Source: Herbidospora mongoliensis
GTDB lineage: Bacteria; Actinomycetota; Actinomycetes; Streptosporangiales; Streptosporangiaceae
Reading direction: 5' to 3'
Length of the DNA: 64,000 nt
Assembly: GCF_001570545.1 (NCBI RefSeq)
Contig: NZ_BBXD01000019.1
Location: 62,001-126,000 of the forward strand
Position 1 is the first letter of the stretch, and the number at the start of each line of letters is the position of its first letter. Below, piece by piece: positions 25,827 to 34,711 of the stretch. The notes under the pieces are model-generated. The model saw only the letters and a list, made by a program, of their open reading frames with translations, made no database searches and was not told the origin of the DNA. The translations under genes and the position numbers were made by a program.

Positions 25827-27599
25827 ATGAACTTCTGCCTGAGTGACCTCGTGCCACCACTGCGCTGGAGTGACGCTGCCGCCATCCTGAGCGGTCGGGA
25901 CGGACTGCCCGACGCCTGGTGGCGGTCCCTGCCGATGAGCCGGGTGCTGAGTGCGCTCGGGGTCGACGAACTGGCGGAATTGCTGACTGATCTGACGCTT
26001 GACCAGTGGCCCGCGGCGGCCGTGGGCGACGTGCTGCCCGCCCTCCATGTGCTCGACGCCGAAGACGCGGACGACCCTCAGGTGGGGATCGCGCTCGACC
26101 GGGCCGGATCGTGGGCGGGACTGCTGGCGCTGACCGGGCGGGAGCTGACCGAGCAGCCGTTCGTGCGCGCCCGGCCGTTGATCACGGCGCTCTATTCGGC
26201 CGTGCTGACCAAGCTCGCCGGGGGCGAGACGCCGCCGAAGGCGCCGTTCAAGCCCGAGCCGGAGGCTCCCGTCGAGGAGCCCTACGAGACCAAGGCCGCG
26301 CTGAAAACCCCCTTCCCGCCCAAGCAGGTCAACGGCAAAGTGCCCTCGCGGGCCCCCTTCGAGGCCAAGGCCCCCGTCGAAGAGGCCGAGGCGCCATGGC
26401 TGGAGGACGCCGCACCCGAGGAGCCGTCCGCCACCCCATCCGCCGTACAGGCCCCCGTCGTCCCTCAGCCGCGCAACACCAGCGAGGACGACGAGGATCT
26501 CGCCGAGGTGATCGACCGGGTCTTCGCCGCCCTCGACGACCAGAGCTGGATGGTCGCGCAGAACCGGGTCTTCACCGACTCCCCCACCTCGTTAGAGTCC
26601 CTCTCCAAGCTGCTCGGAGTCCCCGCGAGCCTGATCGAGGTGTCCGAGAACGCGCTGCGCGCCCGTCTCAGGGACTGGCTCGCCTCGCCACCGGCCGCCC
26701 GCTACCGCGCCTACCTGCTCAACCTGACCGAACTCCTGGGCGTCGCCGCGCCGAAGGCACGGCTGGTCAACGCCGCCGAGTGGCATACCAGGGAGCTGCC
26801 CTCCCTCGACGTGCTGGCCTGGCAGTTCGTGCTGGCCACGCTGCCCGGCTACCAGATCTCCGGCGACTGGATCGTCCAGGGCGATCTGGCCGAGCTGCAC
26901 GATCGCACCCGGGGTCTGATCGTGAACGCCGACCGGCCGCCCACCGTCTCGCGGGCCCTCGAACTCGTCTCCACGCTCGGCATACATCCCGAGGTCGCCA
27001 AGGAGTGGCTGGAGAACGTACCGCAGCTGCGGATACAGAGTCCGAACGGCGGGCCACCGCCGCCGCCCACCCCTTTCACGCCGCCTCCCCGGCCCGCCGA
27101 CGTGTCCCAGACGCAGCGCTGCTTCCGTCAGCCCGACGGGCGCTGGTGGCTGCGGATCGACGTCGACCCGGGCCATCTGGCCGGGACCGAGGTCGCGCTG
27201 CCCGAAGGCTTCGCCCTGTATCTGGGGTTGTCGCCGGGTGGTGAAAGGTCGGTGCGCAGCGCCGCCGGAGACGTCACGATGACCTGGCGGGAGTCTCCCG
27301 CCATCGACTCGCTCGGCCGCATCCTCAGCGAGGTCGCGGCCAAGGAGGGCAGCCACATCTTTCTCACCCTCTCCGACGAGGGCATGCTCAGGGTCCGCCA
27401 TCTCCCCGCCGCCACCGCCGGCGACACGATCGCGCGGGCGCTGCGCCTGGTCGGTTACACGGCCCCCGGCGGAACCTCCGACCAGGCCGATCGCGTGATC
27501 GCGACCCGCATCGGCCTGACCGGGCCGACCACGCCCGACGAGCTGCGGGCCCGCCTCCGAGAACGTGGGGACAGAGACCTGCTGTCCCTGCTGGGATAG
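25827..27599 (+). CDS. Island protein 1: sigma-region-4-like paralogue with degenerate HTH
   Basis: 590 residues from the ATG at 25827 (MNFCLSDLVPPLRW), which aligns with the start of the paralogue at 29709. An N-terminal domain shared with the paralogue (about 1-130) is followed by a Pro/Lys/Glu-rich linker with repeated APF/PFPPK-like units (about 137-220). A helical segment comes next in which the sigma-4 HTH of the paralogue is reduced to LESLSKLLGVPASLIEVSENALRARLRDWL. Another linker (GGPPPPPTPFTPPPRP) leads to a shared C-terminal domain starting RCFRQPDGRWWLRIDV and ending RERGDRDLLSLLG. It lacks the extra winged-helix region of the paralogue. The helicase starts 6 bases downstream. Function unknown. 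Confidence 0.8.
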   Translation: MNFCLSDLVPPLRWSDAAAILSGRDGLPDAWWRSLPMSRVLSALGVDELAELLTDLTLDQWPAAAVGDVLPALHVLDAEDADDPQVGIALDRAGSWAGLLALTGRELTEQPFVRARPLITALYSAVLTKLAGGETPPKAPFKPEPEAPVEEPYETKAALKTPFPPKQVNGKVPSRAPFEAKAPVEEAEAPWLEDAAPEEPSATPSAVQAPVVPQPRNTSEDDEDLAEVIDRVFAALDDQSWMVAQNRVFTDSPTSLESLSKLLGVPASLIEVSENALRARLRDWLASPPAARYRAYLLNLTELLGVAAPKARLVNAAEWHTRELPSLDVLAWQFVLATLPGYQISGDWIVQGDLAELHDRTRGLIVNADRPPTVSRALELVSTLGIHPEVAKEWLENVPQLRIQSPNGGPPPPPTPFTPPPRPADVSQTQRCFRQPDGRWWLRIDVDPGHLAGTEVALPEGFALYLGLSPGGERSVRSAAGDVTMTWRESPAIDSLGRILSEVAAKEGSHIFLTLSDEGMLRVRHLPAATAGDTIARALRLVGYTAPGGTSDQADRVIATRIGLTGPTTPDELRARLRERGDRDLLSLLG

Positions 27600-27605
27600 G
27601 CCCCC

Positions 27606-29660
27606 ATGCCCCGCCTCGCCGTCTCCCTGGACTTCACGCAGGAACTCGCCACCCTGGCCCGGCCGGTGCGCCGGGACGCCGTGGTGTCCGTCAGACGGTT
27701 CCTGCACAACTCGCCCGCCGGGCCGGTGCCCGAGCGCGTGCGCAACGCGCGCGACCCCCGCGTGACGACGTTACGCCTGGCCGACCGGCACCGCGCGGTG
27801 GCCGTCCGCCAGCGTGACGTCTACTGGCTGGTCACGATCCTGCCCGACGCCGAGGCCTACACCTACGCGCAACGGCACCGCTTCACCGTGAACTCCGCGA
27901 TCGGCGTGATCGAGGTCTGGGACGCCGAGTCGCTGGCCCGGGTCGAGCCCGCCCTCCGCCGGTCGTCGGCGGGGTCGGAGAAGCGCCTCTACGGCCACAT
28001 CTGCGAGACCGACCTCATCGACATCGGCATCGACCAGGAACTCCTGCTGCCGATGGTCCGGATGATGGCCACCGACGCCCACCTGGCCGCCGTGGAACCG
28101 CTGCTGCCGGAGAGCCAGTACGCCCCTCTGGCGGCGCTGGCCCGGGGCGGATCGCTGACCGACGCGTGGCGCGAGCTCGACGGCTGCCGGGTGACCTCCG
28201 TCGAGAACGTCGATGTCGACGACCTGGAGGGGGCGCTGCTGCGCTCCCCCGGCAAGGCCGCCTTCGCCGGCGACCGGGTCGAGCTCGACCGGGTGCTGAC
28301 CAAGCCCCACTGGTGCACGTTCCTCTACCCGCCGCAGCACACCTACGCCAACTGGCCCGCCTACGACCGCCCCGTGCTGGTCACCGGCGGCGCGGGCACC
28401 GGCAAGACGGTGATCTCGCTGCACCGGGCGGCCTACCTGGCCAAGGAGAACACCGGGCCGATCCTGCTGGCGACCTTCTCCCAGGTGCTCGCCAACGAGC
28501 TGTCGGCCAAGCTCGACCTGATCATCGACGACGAGGTCGTGCGCAAGCGCGTCGAGGTCACCAACGTCGACCGGCTGGCCCACCGCATCGTCTCGGCCGC
28601 GGAGGGCAAGGCCCCCACGCTGGTCGGCGACGTGACCAAGCTGTGGGAGGAGGCGGCGGGCAGCCGCTTCGGCGCGGCGTTCCTGCTGCGGGAGTGGGAA
28701 CAGGTGATCCTCTCCCAGAACCTGCGCACGCTCGACGAATACCTGACGGCCGAACGCCCCGGCCGGGGCGCGCAGCTGTCCCGTGACATCCGCACCAACG
28801 TGTGGCGGGCGGTGGAACACGTCGAGGGACGTCTGCGGGAACAGGGCCGGCGGACCCTCCTCCAGCTGGCCTCCGAAGGCGCCGAGTTACTGGGACGCAC
28901 GACCGACGTGCTCGAGAGCGACGCGCCCAGGCGGGAGCCGTACAAACACGTGGTGATCGACGAGGCGCAGGACCTGCACCCGGCGCAGTGGCGCCTGCTG
29001 CGGGCGGCGGTGCCGCCCGGACCGAACGACATGTTCATCGTGGGCGACCCGCACCAGCGCATGTTCGACACCCGCGCGGCCCTGGCGGGCATGGGCATCC
29101 CGGTCCGCCGGTTCCACCTCAAGATCTCCTACCGGCTGCCGCACGAGATCCTGTCCTTCGGTGTACGGCTGCGCGGCGGCGGTCCCGTCGACGGCCTGGT
29201 CGAGGGCGCGGCCGAGATGTACGGCTACCGCTCCACCGTCCACGGCCCGCGCCCGCTCGTGCGCGAGTACGTCTCCCAGGACGCCGAGATCGGCGGTCTG
29301 GTGGCCCACGTGAGCGACTGGCTGGCCGACGGCGTGGCCCCCGAGGAGATCGCGGTCTCGGCCCGCACGGTCGAGATCGTGCGGATGGCACGGGCGGCCC
29401 TGCGTGACGCGGGCATTGAAGTGAAAGTCACGATGCTGCACGGTATGAAGGGACTGGAGTTCCGGCGGGTGGCCGTGATAGGTGTCGCAGAGGGGATCAT
29501 CCCGGCGCCCGACGCGCTCACTCCCGCCACGGAGGATCCGACGGCGAGAGCGCATGACCTGCAGCGAGAACGGGGGTTGCTGTATGTCGCGTGCACGCGG
29601 GCGAACGAGTTGCTCTACGTGTCCTACTCAGGTCGGGCGAGTCCCTTCCTTCCTGCCTGA
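27606..29660 (+). CDS. Island protein 2: UvrD-type superfamily 1 helicase with RelE-like N-terminus
   Basis: 684 residues. Residues about 1-105 (DFTQELATLA, then PRVTTLRLADRHRAVAVRQR, then VYWLVTILPDAEAYTYAQRH) follow the strand and helix pattern of RelE/ParE-type toxins. A middle region leads to the helicase core: Walker A GGAGTGKT (about 261-268), Walker B with IDEAQD (about 451-456), GDPHQRMFD (about 480, motif III-like), a SYRLPHEIL motif IV region, MLHGMKGLEF (about 614-623) and RGLLYVACTRA (motif VI). It is smaller than UvrD/PcrA, and no nuclease domain is seen. It starts 6 bases after island protein 1 and ends 48 bases before island protein 3, so all three are probably one operon. A DNA-repair or conflict role is inference. 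Confidence 0.88.
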   Translation: MPRLAVSLDFTQELATLARPVRRDAVVSVRRFLHNSPAGPVPERVRNARDPRVTTLRLADRHRAVAVRQRDVYWLVTILPDAEAYTYAQRHRFTVNSAIGVIEVWDAESLARVEPALRRSSAGSEKRLYGHICETDLIDIGIDQELLLPMVRMMATDAHLAAVEPLLPESQYAPLAALARGGSLTDAWRELDGCRVTSVENVDVDDLEGALLRSPGKAAFAGDRVELDRVLTKPHWCTFLYPPQHTYANWPAYDRPVLVTGGAGTGKTVISLHRAAYLAKENTGPILLATFSQVLANELSAKLDLIIDDEVVRKRVEVTNVDRLAHRIVSAAEGKAPTLVGDVTKLWEEAAGSRFGAAFLLREWEQVILSQNLRTLDEYLTAERPGRGAQLSRDIRTNVWRAVEHVEGRLREQGRRTLLQLASEGAELLGRTTDVLESDAPRREPYKHVVIDEAQDLHPAQWRLLRAAVPPGPNDMFIVGDPHQRMFDTRAALAGMGIPVRRFHLKISYRLPHEILSFGVRLRGGGPVDGLVEGAAEMYGYRSTVHGPRPLVREYVSQDAEIGGLVAHVSDWLADGVAPEEIAVSARTVEIVRMARAALRDAGIEVKVTMLHGMKGLEFRRVAVIGVAEGIIPAPDALTPATEDPTARAHDLQRERGLLYVACTRANELLYVSYSGRASPFLPA

Positions 29661-29708
29661 TCCCCTAATCTGAACTGCGGATAACTTCCCCTTGCCGGTT
29701 GGACCTGC

Positions 29709-31538
29709 ATGAATTTGAGCCTGAGCGACATCGTGCCCCCCCTGCGCTGGACCGCGCCCAGCCAGGTGGAGCCGATCGCCAGCGATCCCGGCCTCCCGAA
29801 CTCGTGGTGGCAGGCGCTCCCGATCGACCGCGCCTGCGCCACGGTCGGGCCGGCCCAGATCGCGGCCAAACTGGCCGATCTCACGTCCGCCTGCTGGGGG
29901 CATCTGATCCTCGGCGACATCATGCCGCTGCTGCGGTTCACCGCGCCGGCCGAGAGCCAGCGCACCCCGGGCAGCCGTGACAGCGTCCGGCTGCTGTTCG
30001 CCGGGGTGCTCGACCGGCTCATGGACACCGAGCCGCTCAACCCGCTGGCCAGCGTGCCGCCCGCGGTTCCGGAAAGGCCGCTGCCCGAGATCATCGACGA
30101 GCTGTTCCAGCGGCTCGACGACCGCCAGCGCGCGATCGCCCGCGACCGGCTCTACGCCGAGCACCGCGCCACCCTCGACGAACTGGCGCAGCGGTTCTCG
30201 GTCACCCGCGAGCGCATCCGGCAGATCGAGCGCGACCTGCGCGACCACGTCGACAACTGGCTGCGCGGGCAGGAGGCGACCCCGCTCACCGCCCATCTGA
30301 CCTGGCTGCGCACCCGGCTGGGGTCGGCCGTCCCGGCCGACGACCTGGCCGCGGCGGTGCCCTGGCACCGCACCGAGCTGGGCACCCTGGGCATTCCGGC
30401 CTGGCGCTTCGTCCGCACGTTACTGACCGGCTACGACCAGGTCGACGGATGGCTGGTGGCGGGAGGCGCCGACGAGCTGCGGGAGAAGACGCGGCAGCTG
30501 TTCACCGACGGGCCCGTGCCACTGGCCGAGGCGGTCGGCATGGTCGCGCAACTGGGGGTCCGCGAAGACGTCGGGGAGCGCTGGCTCGGCGCGGTGCCGC
30601 AGTTGCGGCTGCTCGAAGGCCATGTCGTGCCGTGGCCGAGAAGCGTGAACGACAAGGCCGAGGCCGTGCTGGCGGTGGCGGGCACACCGCTCACCCCCGA
30701 GGAGATCCAGACTCGCATCGGCGAGGACTACAGCCTGGTCGGCATCCGCAACCAGCTCACCGCCGACGAGCGGTTCCTGCGGCTCGACCGGAACAAATAC
30801 GGCCTGGCCCGCTGGGGCGGGGAAGAGTATCTCGGCATCCGGGAGATGATCGCCCGCGAGATCGTGAAGGCCGGTGGCGAGGCGTCGGTCAACACGATCG
30901 TGGCCTCGCTCACCTCCCGCTACGAGGTGAGCGAGAGCTCGGTGCGCGCCTACGCCGGCGGCCCGGGCTTCGAGCGCACCCAGCGCGGTTGGATCCGCGT
31001 CGCGGGCGCCGAACCGGCCGACTACCAGCCGCGCCGCGACGTGTCGAACACCCGCCGCTGCTTCCGCAGCCGCGACGGCCGCTGGTGGCACCGGGTCGAC
31101 GTGAACGCCGAACACCTGCGCGGCTCGGGTTCCCCGCTGCCGACCGGGTTCGCGGCCCACCTCGGCATGGCGCCCGGCGGCCAGCTCACCGCGTCGACCC
31201 CGCAGGGGGAGGTGGTGATCTCGTGGCACAACCAGCCGACGATGGGCTCGATCCGCCCGATACTGGCCGAATACAACGCCGGCGAGGGCGACCACGTCTT
31301 CCTGACCGTCTCCGACGGCGGCGAGCTGCTGACCCGGTTCCTGCCGCAGGGCGCGGCCGGGCTGCCGCCGCTGAACAAGGCCCTCCACCTGATCGGATAC
31401 ACCGCGCCGGTCGCCTCAGAGGCCGAGGGGATCCGGCTGATCGGCGCCCGCATCGGCATGCCCGACGGCGCCAATAAGGACGATGTACTCGGAAAGCTGA
31501 GAGAACGCGGGGATCGCGACATTCTTCTCTATCTGTAA
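29709..31538 (+). CDS. Island protein 3: sigma-region-4 HTH plus winged-helix protein
   Basis: 609 residues. The N-terminal domain (MNLSLSDIVPPLRW, about 1-120) is shared with island protein 1. Residues about 126-186 look like sigma-70 region 4, with ELFQRLDDRQRAIARDRLYA and LDELAQRFSVTRERIRQIER. No region 2 or 3 is present, so it is not a complete sigma factor. Residues about 315-370 resemble a HARE-HTH/RpoE-delta-type winged helix (TPLTPEEIQTRIGE ending FLRLDRNKYGLARWG), and a second winged-helix-like unit spans about 375-432. The C-terminal domain (about 449-609, RCFRSRDGRWWHRVDV to RERGDRDILLYL) is shared with island protein 1. It probably binds DNA or RNA polymerase; its partner is likely the helicase. 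Confidence 0.82.
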   Translation: MNLSLSDIVPPLRWTAPSQVEPIASDPGLPNSWWQALPIDRACATVGPAQIAAKLADLTSACWGHLILGDIMPLLRFTAPAESQRTPGSRDSVRLLFAGVLDRLMDTEPLNPLASVPPAVPERPLPEIIDELFQRLDDRQRAIARDRLYAEHRATLDELAQRFSVTRERIRQIERDLRDHVDNWLRGQEATPLTAHLTWLRTRLGSAVPADDLAAAVPWHRTELGTLGIPAWRFVRTLLTGYDQVDGWLVAGGADELREKTRQLFTDGPVPLAEAVGMVAQLGVREDVGERWLGAVPQLRLLEGHVVPWPRSVNDKAEAVLAVAGTPLTPEEIQTRIGEDYSLVGIRNQLTADERFLRLDRNKYGLARWGGEEYLGIREMIAREIVKAGGEASVNTIVASLTSRYEVSESSVRAYAGGPGFERTQRGWIRVAGAEPADYQPRRDVSNTRRCFRSRDGRWWHRVDVNAEHLRGSGSPLPTGFAAHLGMAPGGQLTASTPQGEVVISWHNQPTMGSIRPILAEYNAGEGDHVFLTVSDGGELLTRFLPQGAAGLPPLNKALHLIGYTAPVASEAEGIRLIGARIGMPDGANKDDVLGKLRERGDRDILLYL

Positions 31539-31583
31539 AGAAGGTTGTGGGACGATCGTTCTCCACACGGGGAAGGATCATGA

Positions 31584-32546
31584 ATGTACGCCGCTTTGTT
31601 ACTGGTCGCCGCCACGACCGTACTGGGGGCCGACGTCAGCAACTGGACCGGCGACGTCGACTGGCCTGACGTGAAGGGCAAGGGCGCGGAGTTCGTCTTC
31701 GTGCACGCCACCGAGGGGCCGAACTACAAGAGCCCTCGATTCGGCACCCAGTTCTCCGGCGCACTGACCGAGGGGATGTACCGGGGCGCCTACCACTTCG
31801 CGCAGCCGCACGAGTCGTCCGGCAAGGAGCAGGCCGACTTCTTCGTCCGCAACGGCGGCAACTGGATCAAAGACGGCCGCACGCTGCCCGGGGTGCTCGA
31901 CGTCGAGGACAACCCGTACAACAACCGCAACGGCCTGAACAGCTGCTACGGCCTCGACCAGGACGAGATGGTCACCTGGATCGGCGACTGGCTGACCCGC
32001 TACAAGGCGTGGACCAAGCGCGACGCGATCATCTACACGACCACCTCCTGGTGGAAGACCTGCACCGGCGACACGAAGAAGTTCGCCAGGAACCCGCTCT
32101 GGATCGCCCGCTGGGGCAGCGACCCGGGCGAACTGCCGGCGGCGTGGAAGAAGTGGACGTTCTGGCAGAAGGCCGAGAAGGCCGACCACGCGGGCGGTTC
32201 CGACGCGTTCAACGGCTCGCTGTCGCAGCTTCACGCGCTGGCCGACCCGCCGGTCCGGCTGCTGATCTCGGGCGGCGCCAAGAGCCGGTCGCAGTACGTC
32301 CTCAAGATCTCCAACACCGGCGCCAAGCCGGCCACGACGATCAACATCTCGGGCAAGACCTTCGGCAACAACCGCTTCACCTACGCGCCGAAGGCCTGCA
32401 AGCGGACCGCCACCACGGTCAAGTGCGCGATCAACAGCCTGGCCCCCGGCAAGAGCGCCACGCTGAAGTTCTCCACGAAGCCGAAGGGGTCGAAGCCGGT
32501 CGGCATCAACTTCCTCGTCGGGTCGATAAAGGTGACGCTCAAGTAA
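31584..32546 (+). CDS. GH25-type lysozyme (N,O-diacetylmuramidase-like) with C-terminal beta domain
   Basis: 320 residues. A short hydrophobic start (MYAALLLVAATTVLG) may be a signal peptide. The GH25 barrel shows ADVSNWTGDVDWPDVKGKGA (catalytic-region Asp), FVFVHATEGPNYKSPRF, GAYHFAQP, GVLDVEDN (catalytic Asp/Glu pair), IYTTTSWW and LWIARWG. The last 90 residues form a beta-sandwich-like domain (ISNTGAKPATTINISGKTF), perhaps for wall attachment. It cleaves peptidoglycan glycan strands. It starts 45 bases after the island and may or may not be part of it. Confidence 0.9.
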   Translation: MYAALLLVAATTVLGADVSNWTGDVDWPDVKGKGAEFVFVHATEGPNYKSPRFGTQFSGALTEGMYRGAYHFAQPHESSGKEQADFFVRNGGNWIKDGRTLPGVLDVEDNPYNNRNGLNSCYGLDQDEMVTWIGDWLTRYKAWTKRDAIIYTTTSWWKTCTGDTKKFARNPLWIARWGSDPGELPAAWKKWTFWQKAEKADHAGGSDAFNGSLSQLHALADPPVRLLISGGAKSRSQYVLKISNTGAKPATTINISGKTFGNNRFTYAPKACKRTATTVKCAINSLAPGKSATLKFSTKPKGSKPVGINFLVGSIKVTLK

Positions 32547-32556
32547 CCTCAGAGGC

Positions 32557-33327
32557 ATGCTGCGGCTCTATGACACTCGTCACCGGCTCGTGGAGCCGCT
32601 TCTTCCTCCCGGTTCGCGCTCACTGCGCCTCTACACCTGCGGCCCGATCGTCCACCGCTCCGCCCACATCGGCGATCTGCGCTCCTATCTGCTCTCCGAT
32701 CTGATCCAGCGGGTGCTGGGGCGGTCGAGCGTCCGGGTGGCGGCCCACCAGAGCCCCAACTACGGCGCGGAGTCACCGCGTTCCGACATGCTGGCCCTCA
32801 ACATGCGGCCCGTCGATCCCGAGCCCATCCCGGCCAGGGCGATCGATCTGATGATCGAGCAGTGCTCGCCGGAGCACCCGGCAGAGGTCTCCTCGACCCA
32901 CTGGGCCCATGGCGGCCATCTCCTCTTCGACGGCCGCGAGATGGCCGAGAACGTCGTGCTGCTCGGCGACGTGGTCTCCAAGGGCCTCGATCCGTTGTCG
33001 GTACGGCTCGCGTTCATGGAGCACCGCTACCGCGACCAGATGAACCTGACCTGGGACGCACTTCACGAGGCCGACCGGACCATCAAACGCTGGCGCCGCG
33101 CGGTGGCCAAATGGGCCGAGTCCCCGAGCCTCCCCATCGCCAAGTCCTACGCCGACGCGATGACCGGCGCGTTCGAAGCCGACCTCGACACCCCCCGCGC
33201 CCTGAAACTCCTCCGCGACCTGGAAAAGGATCCCGAGCCGCTGCCGGGCTCGAAGTTCGAGACCGTCATGCACATCGACCAGATCCTGGCCCTCGACCTG
33301 GCCATCGACATCGGCAAGCCTCAGTAG
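32557..33327 (+). CDS. Shortened cysteinyl-tRNA-synthetase-like protein with degenerate active-site motifs
   Basis: 256 residues against about 460 for CysRS. The N-terminus aligns with the class I synthetase start (LYTCGPIVHRSAHIGDLRSY): HIGH has become HIGD. A large central part (including the editing/CP1 region) is missing. The strand HWAHGGHLLFDGREMAENVVLL replaces the KMSKS loop by EMAEN, followed by SKGLDPLSVRLAF. A helical C-terminus resembles the CysRS anticodon-stem domain. With both ATP motifs altered, aminoacylation is unlikely. Related CysRS-like folds such as MshC ligate cysteine to other acceptors, but MshC is larger. It starts 10 bases after the GH25 gene. Function unknown. Confidence 0.8.
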   Translation: MLRLYDTRHRLVEPLLPPGSRSLRLYTCGPIVHRSAHIGDLRSYLLSDLIQRVLGRSSVRVAAHQSPNYGAESPRSDMLALNMRPVDPEPIPARAIDLMIEQCSPEHPAEVSSTHWAHGGHLLFDGREMAENVVLLGDVVSKGLDPLSVRLAFMEHRYRDQMNLTWDALHEADRTIKRWRRAVAKWAESPSLPIAKSYADAMTGAFEADLDTPRALKLLRDLEKDPEPLPGSKFETVMHIDQILALDLAIDIGKPQ

Positions 33328-33749
33328 CGGGCGCGGCGGCGGCGCCATCGTGGGGGGATTCTCGGGTAGCCGCCGTCGTCGAGGTTGGCCATGCGTTCGA
33401 AGAGGTTGTAGGTTCCCACGTTTCCGCAGACCAGGACCGAGATCAGCACCGACAGCACGTAGATCGGCAGCATCGGGAGGCCGATGAGGGCGGCGTACTG
33501 GCTGGCGTGGCGTGACTCGTGCAGGAGGAGGGGGCCCTGCAGGAAGCCGTCGGGGTATTTGGTCACCACGACGTTGCCGACCGTGAAGGCTCGGGCGATG
33601 GGGAAGTTGTAGCGGTAGCCGTGGGCGTAGATCAGGCCGAGTTCGCCACGGCGGGTGGTGGCGCCGCCCACGCGGGCGATCAGGAGGCCCAGCGGGGTCG
33701 ACAGGTTGATCCAGTTGATGACGCGCCGGAAGCGGAAGTAGGGCCGCAT
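33321..33749 (-). CDS. Membrane-associated protein with HExxH-like motif
   Basis: 142 residues. The centre contains GPLLLHESRHASQYAALIG, in which HESRH fits an HExxH zinc site, followed by one or two hydrophobic segments (LPMLPIYVLSVLISVLVCG). The C-terminus is strongly basic (PPRWRRRRARY). It resembles small conserved actinobacterial proteins with a metallopeptidase-like signature; proteolysis is not shown. It is convergent with the CysRS-like gene and overlaps it by 7 bases. Confidence 0.75.
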   Translation of the reverse strand: MRPYFRFRRVINWINLSTPLGLLIARVGGATTRRGELGLIYAHGYRYNFPIARAFTVGNVVVTKYPDGFLQGPLLLHESRHASQYAALIGLPMLPIYVLSVLISVLVCGNVGTYNLFERMANLDDGGYPRIPPRWRRRRARY

Positions 33750-33764
33750 CAGCTCATCATGCGC

Positions 33765-34253
33765 TCACTGGGCCAGAAACGCGTAGTGACCCCGGTGGTA
33801 GATGAGTGGCGTGGCGTCTCTGGGGGCCGCGACGGACTCGACGCCGCCGACGACGATCGAGTGGTCGCCCGCGTCGTGGACGGCCACCGTCCGCAGCTCC
33901 AGGGTCGCGATGGCGCGGTCGAGCAGGGCGACGCCCAGGGTGCCTCGGTGGTGGGGGAAGCCGGTCAGCTGGCCGTCCAGAGGGCGGCCGCGTTTGGCGA
34001 GGTAGCGGGAGACCTCCTCGTCGTCGTCGCCGAGGACGGAGACGCCCCACACGCCCGCGCTCACGACCGTGTCGTGGAAGCGGGCGATCTTCTCGGCGCA
34101 GAACAGGGCCAGCAGTGGGTCCAGGGACACCGACGCGAACGAGTTGACCGTCATCGCGTGATCGGCGCCGGTCGGGTCGACGGTCGTCACGATGACGATT
34201 CCGGTCGCGAACCGGCCGGCCACCTTCCGGTAGAGATCCCTGTCAGCGAGCAC
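33765..34253 (-). CDS. Flavin reductase family protein (FMN split barrel)
   Basis: 162 residues from a GTG at 34253; an open frame runs far upstream to 35060 but only shadows mshB and the gene between. The family pattern is clear: RKVAGRFATGIVIVTTVD, MTVNSFASVSLDPLLALFCA, GVWGVSVLGDDDEEVSRYLAK and a C-terminal HSIVVGGVES with LIYHRGHYAFL. Such proteins supply reduced FMN or act as oxidoreductases. No partner monooxygenase is adjacent. Start choice is uncertain. Confidence 0.85.
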   Translation of the reverse strand: MLADRDLYRKVAGRFATGIVIVTTVDPTGADHAMTVNSFASVSLDPLLALFCAEKIARFHDTVVSAGVWGVSVLGDDDEEVSRYLAKRGRPLDGQLTGFPHHRGTLGVALLDRAIATLELRTVAVHDAGDHSIVVGGVESVAAPRDATPLIYHRGHYAFLAQ

Positions 34254-34258
34254 GCTCG

Positions 34259-34702
34259 CTACCGTATATGGACGTTCTGCCTGAGCAGCCAGGACCCTCC
34301 AGAAGAGGGGACGAGCGCGACGGCGAGGGCTACGGCCACCAGACCGCCGTAAAGATAGATGTATCCGCCCAGGGTCGCCGCGATGGCCAGATCGCCCTCC
34401 GGGCGGGGGCCGGCCAGGATCATCGACGGGATCACCCAGCCGACGGCCACCACTCCGGCCGCGAGGCGGGTGACCATCAGGCGGCCCATCGCGTAGGGGA
34501 CGGCGAAGACGACCAGGACCGCCAGGATCCCCCCGATGGGGAGGGTGCCGGACAGGTACCACTCGTGTTCGAACGCGCCGACGACGCCCAGGACCAGGCC
34601 CAACATGAAAAGCACGCCGTAGGCGGCGCCGGTGACGGCCGACTCGGCGCTGCCCGGACCCTGATCGGGCTCGGCGGTCTCCGGGGCGGCGTTCACCATC
34701 AT
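34259..34702 (-). CDS. Four-helix membrane protein (DUF6113-like), mshB neighbour
   Basis: 147 residues. An acidic N-terminus is followed by four membrane helices (about 25-48, 55-75, 80-100 and 108-130). Small proteins of this kind next to mshB are common in actinomycetes; I assign DUF6113 from recollection. It begins 9 bases after the mshB stop, so the two are likely co-transcribed. Two adjacent Met codons (34702, 34699) make the exact start uncertain. Confidence 0.75.
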   Translation of the reverse strand: MMVNAAPETAEPDQGPGSAESAVTGAAYGVLFMLGLVLGVVGAFEHEWYLSGTLPIGGILAVLVVFAVPYAMGRLMVTRLAAGVVAVGWVIPSMILAGPRPEGDLAIAATLGGYIYLYGGLVAVALAVALVPSSGGSWLLRQNVHIR

Positions 34703-34711
34703 GGGGCGAGG

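Noticed and set aside
29709-31538. Annotating 29709 (and 25827) as sigma factors
   Set aside because: Only a region-4-like HTH is present; regions 2 and 3 for promoter melting and core binding are missing, and large unrelated domains flank it.
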